Below, one piece after another: positions 22,146 through 32,379 of a stretch of 64,000 nucleotides of DNA. Position numbers and translations under genes: made by a program. Where the stretch lies: the NCBI GenBank assembly GCA_020912385.1, contig CP087211.1, positions 1,426,001-1,490,000 of the forward strand, written 5' to 3'. This DNA is from Neofusicoccum parvum (taxonomy: Eukaryota; Ascomycota; Dothideomycetes; Botryosphaeriales; Botryosphaeriaceae). Below the pieces are notes generated by a model that was not told the origin of the DNA, searched no databases, and saw only the letters and a program-made list of their open reading frames with translations. Every line of letters begins with the position of its first letter. The stretch's first letter is position 1.

Positions 22146-23412
22146 GGCGGCGGCGAGTCGTCGGTCGAGGGCGCGTGCGGAGATACGGGTGTTTGGGTGG
22201 GGGTTCCGTTTCACGGCGGAGGTTTGATCGTGGATATAAGCATCCAGGCGCGCAGACAGACCGGGGGTTGCCGCCGAGCTTCCTGCGTGGAGGCTCTCAT
22301 GGGAGGTGTGGGAGCACAGGCGGCGGTGGAGCGGTGCAGCATTTCTCTCGGGGGTCGGGTGGCCGGCACGGTGTCGAGGCTATATGACATCTTGGGCAGA
22401 CATCGCGTGGGCGTTTTCGCCTGTGTCGCAGGGCTGGGCCGCGCAAACCTTGCTGCGATCTGCAATTCCCGGCGCTGGCGTGCCGGCCTGCTGCCCGCGG
22501 CTGCCGCTGCTGGTGCTCGCCGTTCCCAACGCTGCCAGCTACGTCTTGGTCTGCACGCCGCCGCAGGATCGCAGATTGGCTGAAACCTGGCGAGGCCAGA
22601 TAGACGACCGCCCGGCCTGCCTGAGCGCTGTCCAGCCAGCTGGCCCTTGGCCCATCAACCGCTGCCCCAAGCCGCAACCCCTCTGACATCATTAGCGCGG
22701 CTCGATGGCCCAAAGGGTCCGGGGGCGTAGTCATCTGGAGCATCCAAAGATTTGCCTTTTTTCTGATGCTCGATCTGCAGCGTTCGAGCGTGTGCTGGGA
22801 CCCAAGTGGCGGGCTGCTTACATGGCGTCTCCGGCCTACCACCGCAATACTTCAACCGCCCGCCCTCGGCCGTCCAGCGCAGCGCACGCGACGCGGCTTC
22901 CGACGTTGCCCTCTCTCAGACCCGCCGCTGCTGTCGCGCAGACGTCGGGAATGGCACTACCCGATCGCGCGTGGCTCGGAGCTCCGAGAGCTGGCTGGGC
23001 GGGCCCAGCTCGGACACCGTCGCGCTGGAGGAGAGACAGAGTGCACGGCGGCGGAGCAGACGACGTTGGCTGCTCGAAGACGCAGGGCCCAGGGCCAAGA
23101 GCCGGGTGTGGAGGAGGAGTGCCAATGGGGGCGCCGGCCGGATGAACGAATAGGCAAGCCGTTCTTCCAGCCCGCGACGCGCCCGCATTCGCCCGCAATT
23201 GCCCGCGCCCACTGCCGAACTGCTCCTCCGCCGCGCTTCCGACAGCTTTCCCCGGCCGCCTTACCCCAGGCACCATGTAGCTATTTCCTCCCCGCGTGGC
23301 AGTCCGCTTCGTCTTTTCTCCCTGCACCCCCAGTCCCCAGCTCTCCAGCTTCAATTCCCGTCTCTCTTTCCCCCGAGTTCGTCGTTGGTCCGTGGCAATT
23401 GGCGTCCCCATC
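22146..23412. other. intergenic between divergent transporter and thiolase genes
   Basis: About 1.27 kb, GC-rich. The final 240 bases before the thiolase start are C/T-rich, a fungal promoter/5' UTR hallmark. Frames on both strands look random. Confidence 0.5.
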
Positions 23413-24728
23413 ATGGCAGGCTTCATACAAAAAGGCGCCAAGAACATTCTCCAGAAGAACCCCAACGACATCGTCTTCCTGTCTGCGCTGAGAACGCCGG
23501 TCACAAGGGCGAAGAAGGGCGGCCTGAAGGATGCCTACGACCACGAGCTGCTCGCAACCGTACGCCCGCCCCGCCTCCCAGCCCGCATCCGCAGCACGAA
23601 GCAGCCCCAGCTAACCCGAGCATCCGCGCGCAGGTGCTGAAAGCCACGCTCGACAAGAACCCCAAGCTCGACCCGGCCGCCGTGCAGGACGTGCAGGTCG
23701 GCACCGTGCTCTCGGAGCTGGGCGGCTCCAAGGCGGGCCGCATGGCGCTGAACCACGTCGGCTACCCCAGCAGCGTGGCCTTCCAGACCGTCAACCGCGC
23801 GTGCAGCTCCGGGCTGGCCGCCATCACCGGCGTGGCCCACAGCATAGCGGTGGGCGCCATCGACGTCGGCATCGGCGGCGGCATGGAGAGCATGACGCGT
23901 AACTACGGCTCGCGCGCCATCCCGACGGTGCTGTGGCCGGCCCTCAAGGACAGCCCCGTCAAGGACGCCCGCGACTGCATCATGAACATGGGCATCACCG
24001 CCGAGAACGTCGCCGAGCGCTACGGCGTCAGCCGCGCCGACCAGGACGCCTTCGCCGCTCACTCCCAGCAGAAGGCCGCGCGGGCCCAGAAGTCCGGCCT
24101 CTTCGACGCCGAGATCGTGCCCGTCACCACGCGCACCCGCCCCGACCCGGAGGTCCCGGAGAACGAGGAGGAGGTCACCGTCCGGGAGGACGACGGCATC
24201 AGGCCGACGACCACCGTCGAGAAGCTGTCGGCCATGAAGCCTGCCTTCAAGCCCGACGGCTCGTCCACCGCTGGAAACAGCTCGCAGGTCTCGGACGGCG
24301 CCGCCGCCGCTCTCATGATGCGCCGCAGCACCGCACACGCCCTTGGTCTCCAGGACTCCATCGTCGGCAAGTGGGCCGGCACTCAGGTTGTCGGCTGCGC
24401 CCCTGACGAGATGGGCGTTGGTCCCGCCATTGCCATCCCCAAACTGCTTGACTACACCGGCGTGAAGAAGGAGGAGGTTGGAATCTGGGAGATCAACGAG
24501 GCTTTCGCAAGCCAGGCTCTGTACTGCATCCGGAAACTAGGTATTCAGGAGGAGAAGGTCAACCCCAAGGGTGGTGCTATTGCCCTCGGCCACCCTCTGG
24601 GCGCCACTGGCGCAAGACAGCTGGCCACGCTGCTCCCGGAGATGGAGAGGCAAAGCCAGGAGCTTGGTGTTATTAGCATGTGCATCGGAACGGGTATGGG
24701 CATGGCCAGTTTGATTGTGAGGGAATAG
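23413..24728 (+). CDS. acetyl-CoA acyltransferase (3-ketoacyl-CoA thiolase)
   Basis: Catalyses thiolytic cleavage of 3-ketoacyl-CoA, the last step of beta-oxidation. Exons 23413-23559 and 23634-24728 join across a 74-nt intron in phase 0 (LLAT to VLKATL), giving 413 residues, normal for the family. Catalytic residues are visible: Cys106 in NRACSSGLA, His369 in GGAIALGHPLGATGAR, and Cys399 in MCIGTGMGMA; NEAFA is also present. No PTS1 is seen at the C-terminus (IVRE) and no clear PTS2 at the N-terminus (MAGFIQKGAKNIL), so location, peroxisomal or mitochondrial, is unresolved. The in-frame upstream extension is 5' UTR read-through. Convergent with the DUF3245 gene, 85 bases apart. Confidence 0.93.
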
Positions 24729-24813
24729 TCACAGGACAAGGATTCGTGTAAATACCCATGATGGAAAAATTGATGAATGTTTGGATATCATGTTACTGAA
24801 TGACCGCCGATTG

Positions 24814-25812
24814 TTATAACTGGTCCGATGCCTCGCCCTTCTTCTTCTTGCGCTTCTTCTTCTTTTTCTTCTTCTCGGAGCTGTCTGCCGCCACATTATC
24901 TGTAGAGCCAGCAGGTTTCTTCGACTCGTCGTCCTCGCGAGAGGCCTTTGACAGGGCTGACTTTGATGTTGCCTTGCCTGATTCCTCCTCAGAGTCCTCA
25001 GAATCGGATTGCCCGTCTTTCCGTGCACCTCCATTTTTTAGCACAGGACTGGCCTCGGACTCTTCCTTCTTGGATGCTTGAAAATCCTGCTCGGCCTTCA
25101 CCGTAGCCTTCTCCTTATTCTCTGCCTGCAACTTTTGCTTCCTCTTTTGCTTCTTGGAGCGTTCCTCCAACATCTCATCCAGGAAACTGACAGGCCTCTT
25201 CCTGGACTTTTCCTGCACCGGCGACGCCGCTGGTGCCACCTGTTTTGATGCCGCCTTTCCTTTCACTTCGCCCTCAGACCCAGTGTCATCCTCCGAGACT
25301 TCCTTCCTCACCGGAGCTGGCGCCGTCTTCCTCTTCGACTTGAACATAGCTGCGCGTCCATCCTCGTCGTCGTCGCTGTCGTCCTGGACCCGGGAGGGCT
25401 TCGATGGGCGCTCCAGCTTCTTGGTCGGCAAGTGCGAGGCGGCGGCGGACTTCTGGCCCTTAGCGGCATGCTTGCCGAGTATTTGCTGGCGGAGTCTGTC
25501 GTTGGAGGAGAGCTGGTTGCGCTTGAAGCTGCCGTCGAGGATGTCTTTGGGGGGCTCGGCGCCAACGCCTAGACTAGCAATCGTGAGCAGACTCGGACAG
25601 GGACGCGCGTGGGGCATGCAAGAGGCATACATGTCGGAGCCGGGGGTGAACAGGGCGGACTCCTCCTGCTGCAGCTGCTCGGGCGTCTTCTGGGCGGCTG
25701 GGTCCTCGGCGGGGCGCGGCGGCAGCCACGATGCGACGAGGCTCTGGCTGCGGGCGAGGGCGACGCTGACGCGGTTGAAGGCGACGTCCTCGGGGCGCAC
25801 TGCGGCGGGCAT
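24814..25812 (-). CDS. DUF3245-type Lys-rich, probably nuclear/nucleolar protein
   Basis: Exons 25812-25631 and 25573-24814 (57-nt intron, GTATGC donor) give 313 residues. The conserved N-terminal block reads RPEDVAFNRVSVALARSQSL, then ASWLPPR, then after the intron LGVGAEPPKDILDGSFKR, as in fungal DUF3245 proteins. The rest is acidic/basic low complexity with SDDDEDGRAAMFKSKRK, KRPVSFLDEMLEERSKKQ and a terminal run of Lys/Arg (KKKKKKKRKKKK), typical of nucleolar targeting. Function is not known to me. A longer start at 25938 would add a Pro-rich leader with eleven consecutive prolines; the Met at 25812 fits the family better. The start faces the succinyl-CoA ligase gene, so the two probably share a promoter of about 225 bp. 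Confidence 0.78.
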   Translation of the reverse strand: MPAAVRPEDVAFNRVSVALARSQSLVASWLPPRPAEDPAAQKTPEQLQQEESALFTPGSDMYASCMPHARPCPSLLTIASLGVGAEPPKDILDGSFKRNQLSSNDRLRQQILGKHAAKGQKSAAASHLPTKKLERPSKPSRVQDDSDDDEDGRAAMFKSKRKTAPAPVRKEVSEDDTGSEGEVKGKAASKQVAPAASPVQEKSRKRPVSFLDEMLEERSKKQKRKQKLQAENKEKATVKAEQDFQASKKEESEASPVLKNGGARKDGQSDSEDSEEESGKATSKSALSKASREDDESKKPAGSTDNVAADSSEKKKKKKKRKKKKGEASDQL

Positions 25813-26037
25813 GCTGGGCGGGGGAGGAGGCGGAGGCGGAGGAGGAGGCTGCGGGGACGGGCGCGGCAGCGGTGGTGAAAAAGTGACAGCGGCGGCGGGC
25901 GCGCCCATGCGGACGGGCGTGTGCCAAGCCGGATGCAAAACCAGCTGCTTGTGACCCTATCACAACGGCGTGCCCAAGCACTCCTCTGCATCCATCTCCG
26001 CTCCACCTCTCCTCTCTTCCATCGCCCAGAAGCCACC

Positions 26038-27635
26038 ATGTACAAGCTGGCGCGCGCCGGTAGGCCTATGGCCAGTGCCCTCAGGGCCTCCCAGGTATGC
26101 GATGCCGGCGATGCTGCCCGCGCCGTGCTGGCTGCAGCTGCTCCGCCTGCATGTAAACCCATGCTAACCCGCCGCCAGGGTGCTCCGTTGAGGGCCTCCG
26201 TCGTCCAGCAGACCCGCAACCTCTCCATCCACGAGTACCGCTCTGCTGCCCTGCTCGAATCCGTATGCTGCCCGCCCGCCTAGCCCACACGCGTCGCCAG
26301 CCCGCTAATCTCCGCCCAGTACGGCATCGGCGTCCCCAAGGGCAGCGTCGCGAAGACGCCGCAGGAGGCCGAGGAAGTGGCCAAGAGCATCTGTACGTGC
26401 GCATTGGACGCTCCTGTGGGACGGCTGACCAACAACAGCAGCCGGCGATGACATGGTCATCAAGGCCCAGGTGCTTGCCGGCGGCAGAGGAAAGGGCACC
26501 TTCGACAACGGCTTCAAGGGCGGTGTCCGCGTTATCTACTCGTAGGGCTCCCCATGCTCCCTCCGAGTTATCCCCAAAATTATAGCATATCAGCTGATGT
26601 AGCGCTGGTGTCAGACCCACCGAGGCTCGCATCCTTGCGGAGCAGATGATCGGCCACAAGCTCATCACCAAGCAGACCGGCGCCGCCGGCCGCCAGTGCA
26701 ACTCGGTCTTCATTGTCGAGCGCAAGTTCGCTCGCCGCGAGTTCTACCTCGCCGTCCTGATGGACCGCGCCTCCCAGGCCCCGGTCATCGTCGCCTCGTC
26801 GCAGGGTGGCATGGACATTGAGACCGTGGCCAAGGAGCACCCCGAGGCCATCACCACCACCAAGATCGACATCCACAAGGGTGTCACCGACGAGATTGCC
26901 CGCGACATTGCCACCCAGCTGGGCTTCTCCGAGCAGTGCATCGAGGATGCCAAGGACACCATCCAGAAGCTGTACAAGGTCTTCATGGAGAAGGATGCCA
27001 CCCAGATCGAGATCAACCCGCTGTCCGAGACCACCGACCACCAGGTGCTGGCCATGGACGCCAAGCTGAACTTCGACGACAACGCCGAGTTCCGCCAGGA
27101 GGAGGTCTTCTCGTGGCGCGACGTGACCCAGGAGGACCCCGACGAGGTCAAGGCCGCCCAGTCCAACCTCAACTTCATCAAGCTGGACGGCGACATTGGC
27201 TGCCTGGTCAACGGTGCCGGTCTCGCCATGGCCACCATGGACATCATCAAGCTCAACGGTGGCCAGCCCGCCAACTTCCTGGACGTCGGCGGCGGCGCCA
27301 CTCCCGAGGCCATCAAGCAGGCCTTTGACCTGATCACCTCGGACCCCAAGGTCACGGCTGTCTTCGTCAACATCTTCGGCGGTATCGTCCGCTGCGACGC
27401 CATCGCCAAAGGTCTCATCTCGGTCGTGCAGAGCATGAACCTGCGCATCCCCATCATTGCCAGATTACAGGGCACCAACGTGGAGGCCGCCCGCAAGCTC
27501 ATCGACGAGTCCGGCCTGAAGATCTTCTCCATCGACGACCTCCAGAGCGCCGCCGAGAAGTCGGTCCAGTTCTCCAAGGTTGTCAAGATGGCTCGCGACA
27601 TCGACGTCGGTGTCGAGTTCACCCTGGGCATCTAA
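26038..27635 (+). CDS. LSC2: succinyl-CoA ligase beta subunit, mitochondrial
   Basis: TCA-cycle enzyme making ATP or GTP from succinyl-CoA with the alpha subunit in the mitochondrial matrix. Five exons: 26038-26094, 26179-26262, 26320-26392, about 26439-26541, and 26615-27635, with introns of 84, 57, 46 (or 49) and 73 nt; two CAG acceptors at 26438 and 26441 give 445 or 444 residues. An Arg-rich amphipathic leader ([19 protein letters not shown]) fits a mitochondrial presequence, then [11 protein letters not shown]-grasp features include [19 protein letters not shown] and [10 protein letters not shown]. The CoA-ligase half has [15 protein letters not shown] and [16 protein letters not shown]. 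The start codon has a strong context (GCCACCATG). All junctions keep frame. Confidence 0.94.
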
Positions 27636-28426
27636 ATCTCCCTCCCTCGGCATTTCATTTAAAGGAGGGGGCAAAGGTGGTGCGGAGGCATTGGGATGGT
27701 TCAAGTCAAAGTCAGCCAGGCGAGCAAACATTGTGGTCTCTCTTATACCTTAGATTCCTAAACCTCTTTCTGGGCGGCGTGTGTGCCAAATTTCCTTGGT
27801 TTTTGCGGTGCGCTCTCCAAAGCATGTATGTGAAGAAGAGAAGAAGCTTGTATTTTGCCGGCCAAATTTGTTGGTGATCTCTGAAAGTCTTGCTTCGTGC
27901 GTGACCTTTGTGCGCGTGGAAGCGGCTTTGTGGAGGGCTGTTGTATCTATCTATCATGAGCATGAAAGGATGATGCTCCGTACATTAATGCGACTTTCTG
28001 CATTCTCGAGGATCGTCATGCTGTGCTAATCTTAACGTGCGTTTCAGGGACGGTGAAAGAGGCCTAGGACTTGTCAGCACGAGTGTGTGGGTGATGATGA
28101 TGGCCTGGACTCGGCCGTAGAGCGCTGGAAGTGAGTCTTTGAGACCACATGAAAAACAAGGTCCTATGTCACTACTCCGCAGCCATAGCACCGCCCATTA
28201 CAAGCCTCGCCTAATCATTTCCACCAATAGACACCCTAGTCCCGCTGACGCTACGTTGGGGACCGCCTAAGAAAAGGGAAAAAAACCAACCTCACCTCAG
28301 GCCGAGAGTAAGCAGCCATGTCTAACAAGATACATTATCAGACAGTCTCTACGCCACATATTGCACACGTATATGCACATATGTTGCTGGACAGGAAAAT
28401 CCCCACCAATCTCTTATCTCAGCAAC
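27636..28426. other. intergenic, 3' UTR of LSC2 and spacer
   Basis: About 790 bases; lower GC than the LSC2 exons. No coding motif or RNA gene recognised. Confidence 0.5.
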
Positions 28427-30060
28427 ATGCCAGAACCATACGAGTACCAGCCACTGTCAAAGCCAACGTCAGTCAGGCTTCTTTATAGCCGCAGCCAGCC
28501 TGACCAATCAAATACTCCCTCTAAAGAGCCCACCGAACTTGGAACTCAACAGTACTCAATACGCGAAGAGGATCTTGAACTGAAACCGGAATTCGAAGCT
28601 TTGTCATACACGCGGCAATATGATTCATATGTCGAAACAACACGGCTATTAGAGCAGATCACTGTAGACGGGCAAGCACTTTGGGTTAATAGCAATCTTG
28701 TAGATGCTTTGAGAAGACTTGCAATTCTTAAGAGGCCGACCCCGATCTGGATAGATGCAGTTTGCATCAACCAGGCTGTCATGGTTTATCCAGGTGGATC
28801 CGGATACTCATTCTCCAGATCCATCTGGATTCCCAGACATGGCTCCTACACCTTAGGGAGGGGTATATATAGTTATCCTACTCCGGTAGAATTAGATAGC
28901 GAATCGGACACACATCACCCATGATATCGATCCGCATCACAGGCCGACGTCATGGAGCGGAGCAATCAGGTCAACATGATGGGGAGGATCTATTCAAACG
29001 CACGAACTGTGATTGTATGGATTGGATCAACACCGTCGGCCAGCGACGGAACGACAGTACCTGACACCCTCGCAAAGCCTGAGAGGATACTCCAACGCAT
29101 AGATACATTTCCACAACTTGAAAGATTCTCATCGGAAGTGGGTATCGATCTCAGTTGTGCCGCTGAGGCACTAAAGTAGGCCAAGTTTAGCGTTCGTATG
29201 AGCGAGCTTCATGTCATTTTGGATATATTTAGATATGGTTGGTTTTCAAGGGCATGGACCATACAAGAGGTCACGTTGGCAAATGAAGTCATCGTGTACT
29301 TTGGCGAGACCGAGATCCCCTGGAAGATCCTGCACAACACCGCCCTAATGGCCGGCGCTCTTGTCCAACATACATAGCGTCTTTTTATTTTGATGCCATC
29401 TGGAAGACGTTGACAGCTCCCGTCATTGGGGTTGATGGCTTCCCTGCTGAACGCTTGAAGAGCACTTTCCCTCATTGGCTGGTCTGGTACATGATGAATT
29501 CCATTCAATGGGCTGAAATAGGCTTGGAAGAGGGGCATCACCTCAAATACTTCCTGACTGGAGGGATTCATCGGAAAAGAAAAGACCGATGCACACTTCC
29601 GGACAACATGGCAAAGAATCTTCGAGACGCGGTCCGACAACTCGGGCATGTCTTCGCGGATGACATCGATATCGAAGAGATGATGACGACAATCGAGGAT
29701 ACTCTGAAGGCGAGCTGGAAGACTGTAGATGGTGAAGACACCGCAGAGCATAAAGATATCTCATTGGAGCTCCGCCAACCGTTAGTCAAATTTGATAAGG
29801 CGTACTACTGGAGCTACAAGGGTCGCGTGCTTTTCAGAACCAAGGAGAACCTCATCGGTCTGAGCCCGCAGTCAACGCTGCCTGGAGACCAAGTGTTCAT
29901 GTTGCGGAATGCCCATGTTCCATTCATCTTGCGGCCAGTGTCCAGCGGAGCCTACGAACTGGTAGGAGAAGCGTATGTGCATGGCCTCATGGAAGGGCAG
30001 GCGATGCACGAAGTCACCGGGCAGATGAGCAGGATTGAGATAGTGCATACATCAATTTCA
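28427..30060 (+). pseudogene. decayed HET-domain gene
   Basis: The start (MPEPYEYQPLSKP) and HET N-terminal motifs are clear: FEALSYTRQYD, RPTPIWIDAVCINQ, then ERSNQVNMMGRIYSNARTVI and GWFSRAWTIQEVTLANEVIV. A 163-bp insertion interrupts the gene between CINQ and the next motif. TAG at 29177-29179 would be removed by a 57-nt intron (about 29176-29232). A further stop near 29377 and a frame change follow. From 29410 another frame carries a HET-type C-terminus (GRVLFRTKENLIGLSPQST, VPFILRP, YELVGEAYVHGLMEG). The DPRDK-type middle block seen in the 5-8.8 kb HET gene is missing, so part was deleted. The tail runs up to the convergent arrestin gene. Probably non-functional. Confidence 0.75.
28777..28939. 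mobile_element. 163-bp insertion in the HET gene with 5-bp target duplication
   Basis: CAGGC occurs at 28772-28776 and again at 28940-28944. Removing the insert and one copy restores the HET motif CINQADVMERSNQ exactly. Insert plus duplication is 168 bp, a multiple of three, but brings a stop. Near its left end is an inverted repeat (28788-28804 with 28814-28830, 15 of 17 matches) and a TATATATAG stretch. Terminal repeats are weak. A GC-AG intron with the same boundaries is the alternative reading. Confidence 0.55.
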
Positions 30061-30075
30061 AACACATGGAGATCT

Positions 30076-31287
30076 TCAGCTCGTCACCAGTCCGAGAATC
30101 CCAAGCCCGACCTCCAACACGGTCCCCACATCCTCCAACACCGCCTCCGCCACCCCCGCCCTCACCATCTCCATAGCCTGGGCATCATTCCTGGCCTGCA
30201 TCGGCAGAGGTCCGACGATCACAGGTGCGTCGCTCTTGATCTTGAAAACATGCGCGCGGTCTGCCGTCTCCACCACCGCGTCCACGCGCATCCGGTACTG
30301 CCTGCTCACGCTGGACAGATTGACAGTCGCCGGGATGTACTCCAGCTTCCCCATCCCGACCTCCTTCTCCTCCCCCGGAACAACGGCCCCCAGGTTAAAC
30401 AGCTTCAGCTCGGCCGCGGTGGCGCCGTGGCTCCGGCTGTGCTCCACGGTGCGCGTGATCGCCACCGCCGTCTTGCACTTGACGCGGGCGTCGACCGACC
30501 TCAGCAGGAACGGCGGCGGCGTCGGGACGGGGACGTCGTTGGGCCGAGCGGGCAGGACGTCTAGCTTGACGCACAGCTTCCAGGGCTCCGTCGGGCTGAG
30601 GTAGACGGGGTGCGAGGTGGTGATGCGGAGGCGGAGCGTGGGCTTCTTGGACAGGCCTGCGAGGCTCCGGCTGGTCGGCTGCGGACGCGCGTGCTCTGGC
30701 AGCAGGTCGAAGCCGCGGGCTTCGTGCGTGGTTTGGTCCTGATGCTCGCTTTCCGGCGGCGCGTGCGAGGAGGCTGGGATGAAGTTGAGAAGGAGTGAGG
30801 CGTCTTTTTCTTGAGGCCCGTCGTCCTTGAACTGGATGCTTGCTACCAACGCGTAGGATACGATGCTGTAGTGGCCGCTGACCAATCCCTTGGTTCGGGC
30901 GTTAAGGTGGAGAGATGGAGGAAGCACTTGCTCTGGAAACTGGGCGATAGTCGGTCCCGCGCCCCATTGCTCCAATTTTCGAGGGGCTGTTGACGTTGGA
31001 AACGTGAAGGAGAAGGGCCAGTCGTGTTTCCCAGGATCGAGGACTGTGGTATCGTCCGAAAGGAGAATCTGAGATTCTTCAAACAAACACACCCGGTCGC
31101 GGTATTGGTTGTAGATTCCGGTGAGGGGATTCTTTTCGACTATCGTGGACTTGAGGCGGCCCCAGAACTTGATCTCGATTCGCCCCACCGACCTGGCGGT
31201 GAGGCTTTCATACTGGACGCGTCCCTCCACCACATCTCCGGACAGATATAAAGTCTGATCGGAATCAAGTGAAATGCGCAGTGCCAT
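30076..31287 (-). CDS. arrestin-like (alpha-arrestin N-terminal domain) protein
   Basis: One exon of 403 residues from the Met at 31287, in MALRISLDSDQTLYLSGDVV. Arrestin-fold features: GDVVEGRVQYES, IEIKFWGRLKSTIVE, the WPFSFTFP strand motif and SYALVASIQF, then a C-terminal beta domain starting LRLRITTSHPVYLSPTEPW. Alpha-arrestins adapt Rsp5-type ubiquitin ligases to membrane cargo. No obvious PPxY motif was seen, so an adaptor role here is open. The protein is shorter than the yeast ART proteins. An in-frame extension to 31389 lacks arrestin similarity. Convergent with the HET relic, its stop lying 16 bases beyond the end I give for that relic. Confidence 0.83.
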   Translation of the reverse strand: MALRISLDSDQTLYLSGDVVEGRVQYESLTARSVGRIEIKFWGRLKSTIVEKNPLTGIYNQYRDRVCLFEESQILLSDDTTVLDPGKHDWPFSFTFPTSTAPRKLEQWGAGPTIAQFPEQVLPPSLHLNARTKGLVSGHYSIVSYALVASIQFKDDGPQEKDASLLLNFIPASSHAPPESEHQDQTTHEARGFDLLPEHARPQPTSRSLAGLSKKPTLRLRITTSHPVYLSPTEPWKLCVKLDVLPARPNDVPVPTPPPFLLRSVDARVKCKTAVAITRTVEHSRSHGATAAELKLFNLGAVVPGEEKEVGMGKLEYIPATVNLSSVSRQYRMRVDAVVETADRAHVFKIKSDAPVIVGPLPMQARNDAQAMEMVRAGVAEAVLEDVGTVLEVGLGILGLVTS

Positions 31288-32379
31288 GGTAGGCCGTTTC
31301 AGAGACCAAAGAGATGAACCCTGAATGTAGAGTGATGGGCCTGCTGTACGGATATTGCAGTGAAGGAGATCAATTGATGCAATGCGCAAAGCGAAATCAA
31401 ATACTCACAGAACGTGATTAGTTCTCGCTGAAAGAACATCCAGGTGCATGTACACTTGTTTATAGGATTCAATTGGAGATGAGGTTGTGGGAGCACTCCC
31501 GCGGACATCCGAATTGATTCAGATCTCCAGTCAGTGCGTAGGGCGGTGTTCCAACCAGCCGACTGAAGACCACTACGCTCGACCACCGCCTGGGGATAAT
31601 CTCCGAACACTGCAGCATATATCAAAAATCATTTTTTGGGGGGATCGTGCAGCCCTTGTGCAGACGAGAGAGCCAATGCTTTTGCGTAGTTGAGTAGAAG
31701 ACGGAGTGCGGAATAGCAGATGACCGAGGAAATTGAGACCGTAAACTTAAGCACAACATTTGGGCTATACCCATTTCATTTCCCGTCGTAGTATCCGGGT
31801 TGGGGGTTTCGGTAGTAGTCCTCGCTCGTATGGATTTTGTGAATTGCATTGGATTATCCACTATAACAACCCACACCACGAATGCTTTCTGAGTAAGAGT
31901 AACACTAGTGGCGACGTAGGTGCATCCCACTACTTACCAATTTGACCCTCGCATTCATTCTCTTTGTTGTTACTAAGCACATTCCTGTCCTCGAGAGGAT
32001 CAAAGGCTGCCTCCACTTGACTTAGTGCTTCTGAGTGCCCTCATCCGAGATCCTAGTGAATGGGAATCCTTCTACAAGTCTCACACTCCTTGGAAATTGC
32101 TCTCCCTTATTAGTCTTGGTTTTCTCACGACTCTTGGGCCCAGTCTGTCAAGATCGTCTCGACGGCGCCATTCCGCTAGCTCATTAGTCTGGCATCGTGC
32201 ACCTCGTATCTGGCGCTGACGATGTGTGGTTTGCGGGGGGCAAGAATTGTTACTATTCTTTTTCTTTCCATTCAAGTACTCTCTTTATTAAAGTGCCGCC
32301 TCTTCATTGCGTCTTGGCTGGCTCATCGAAGTCCAATATTAGAGATTAGGGTATAAATCGGCAACTTGCAAGAAAATGA
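31288..32379. other. intergenic, no gene recognised
   Basis: About 1.1 kb between two minus-strand genes; AT-richer in 31600-32350. Holds the arrestin promoter and the 3' UTR of the next gene by position. No motif or RNA gene seen. Confidence 0.5.
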
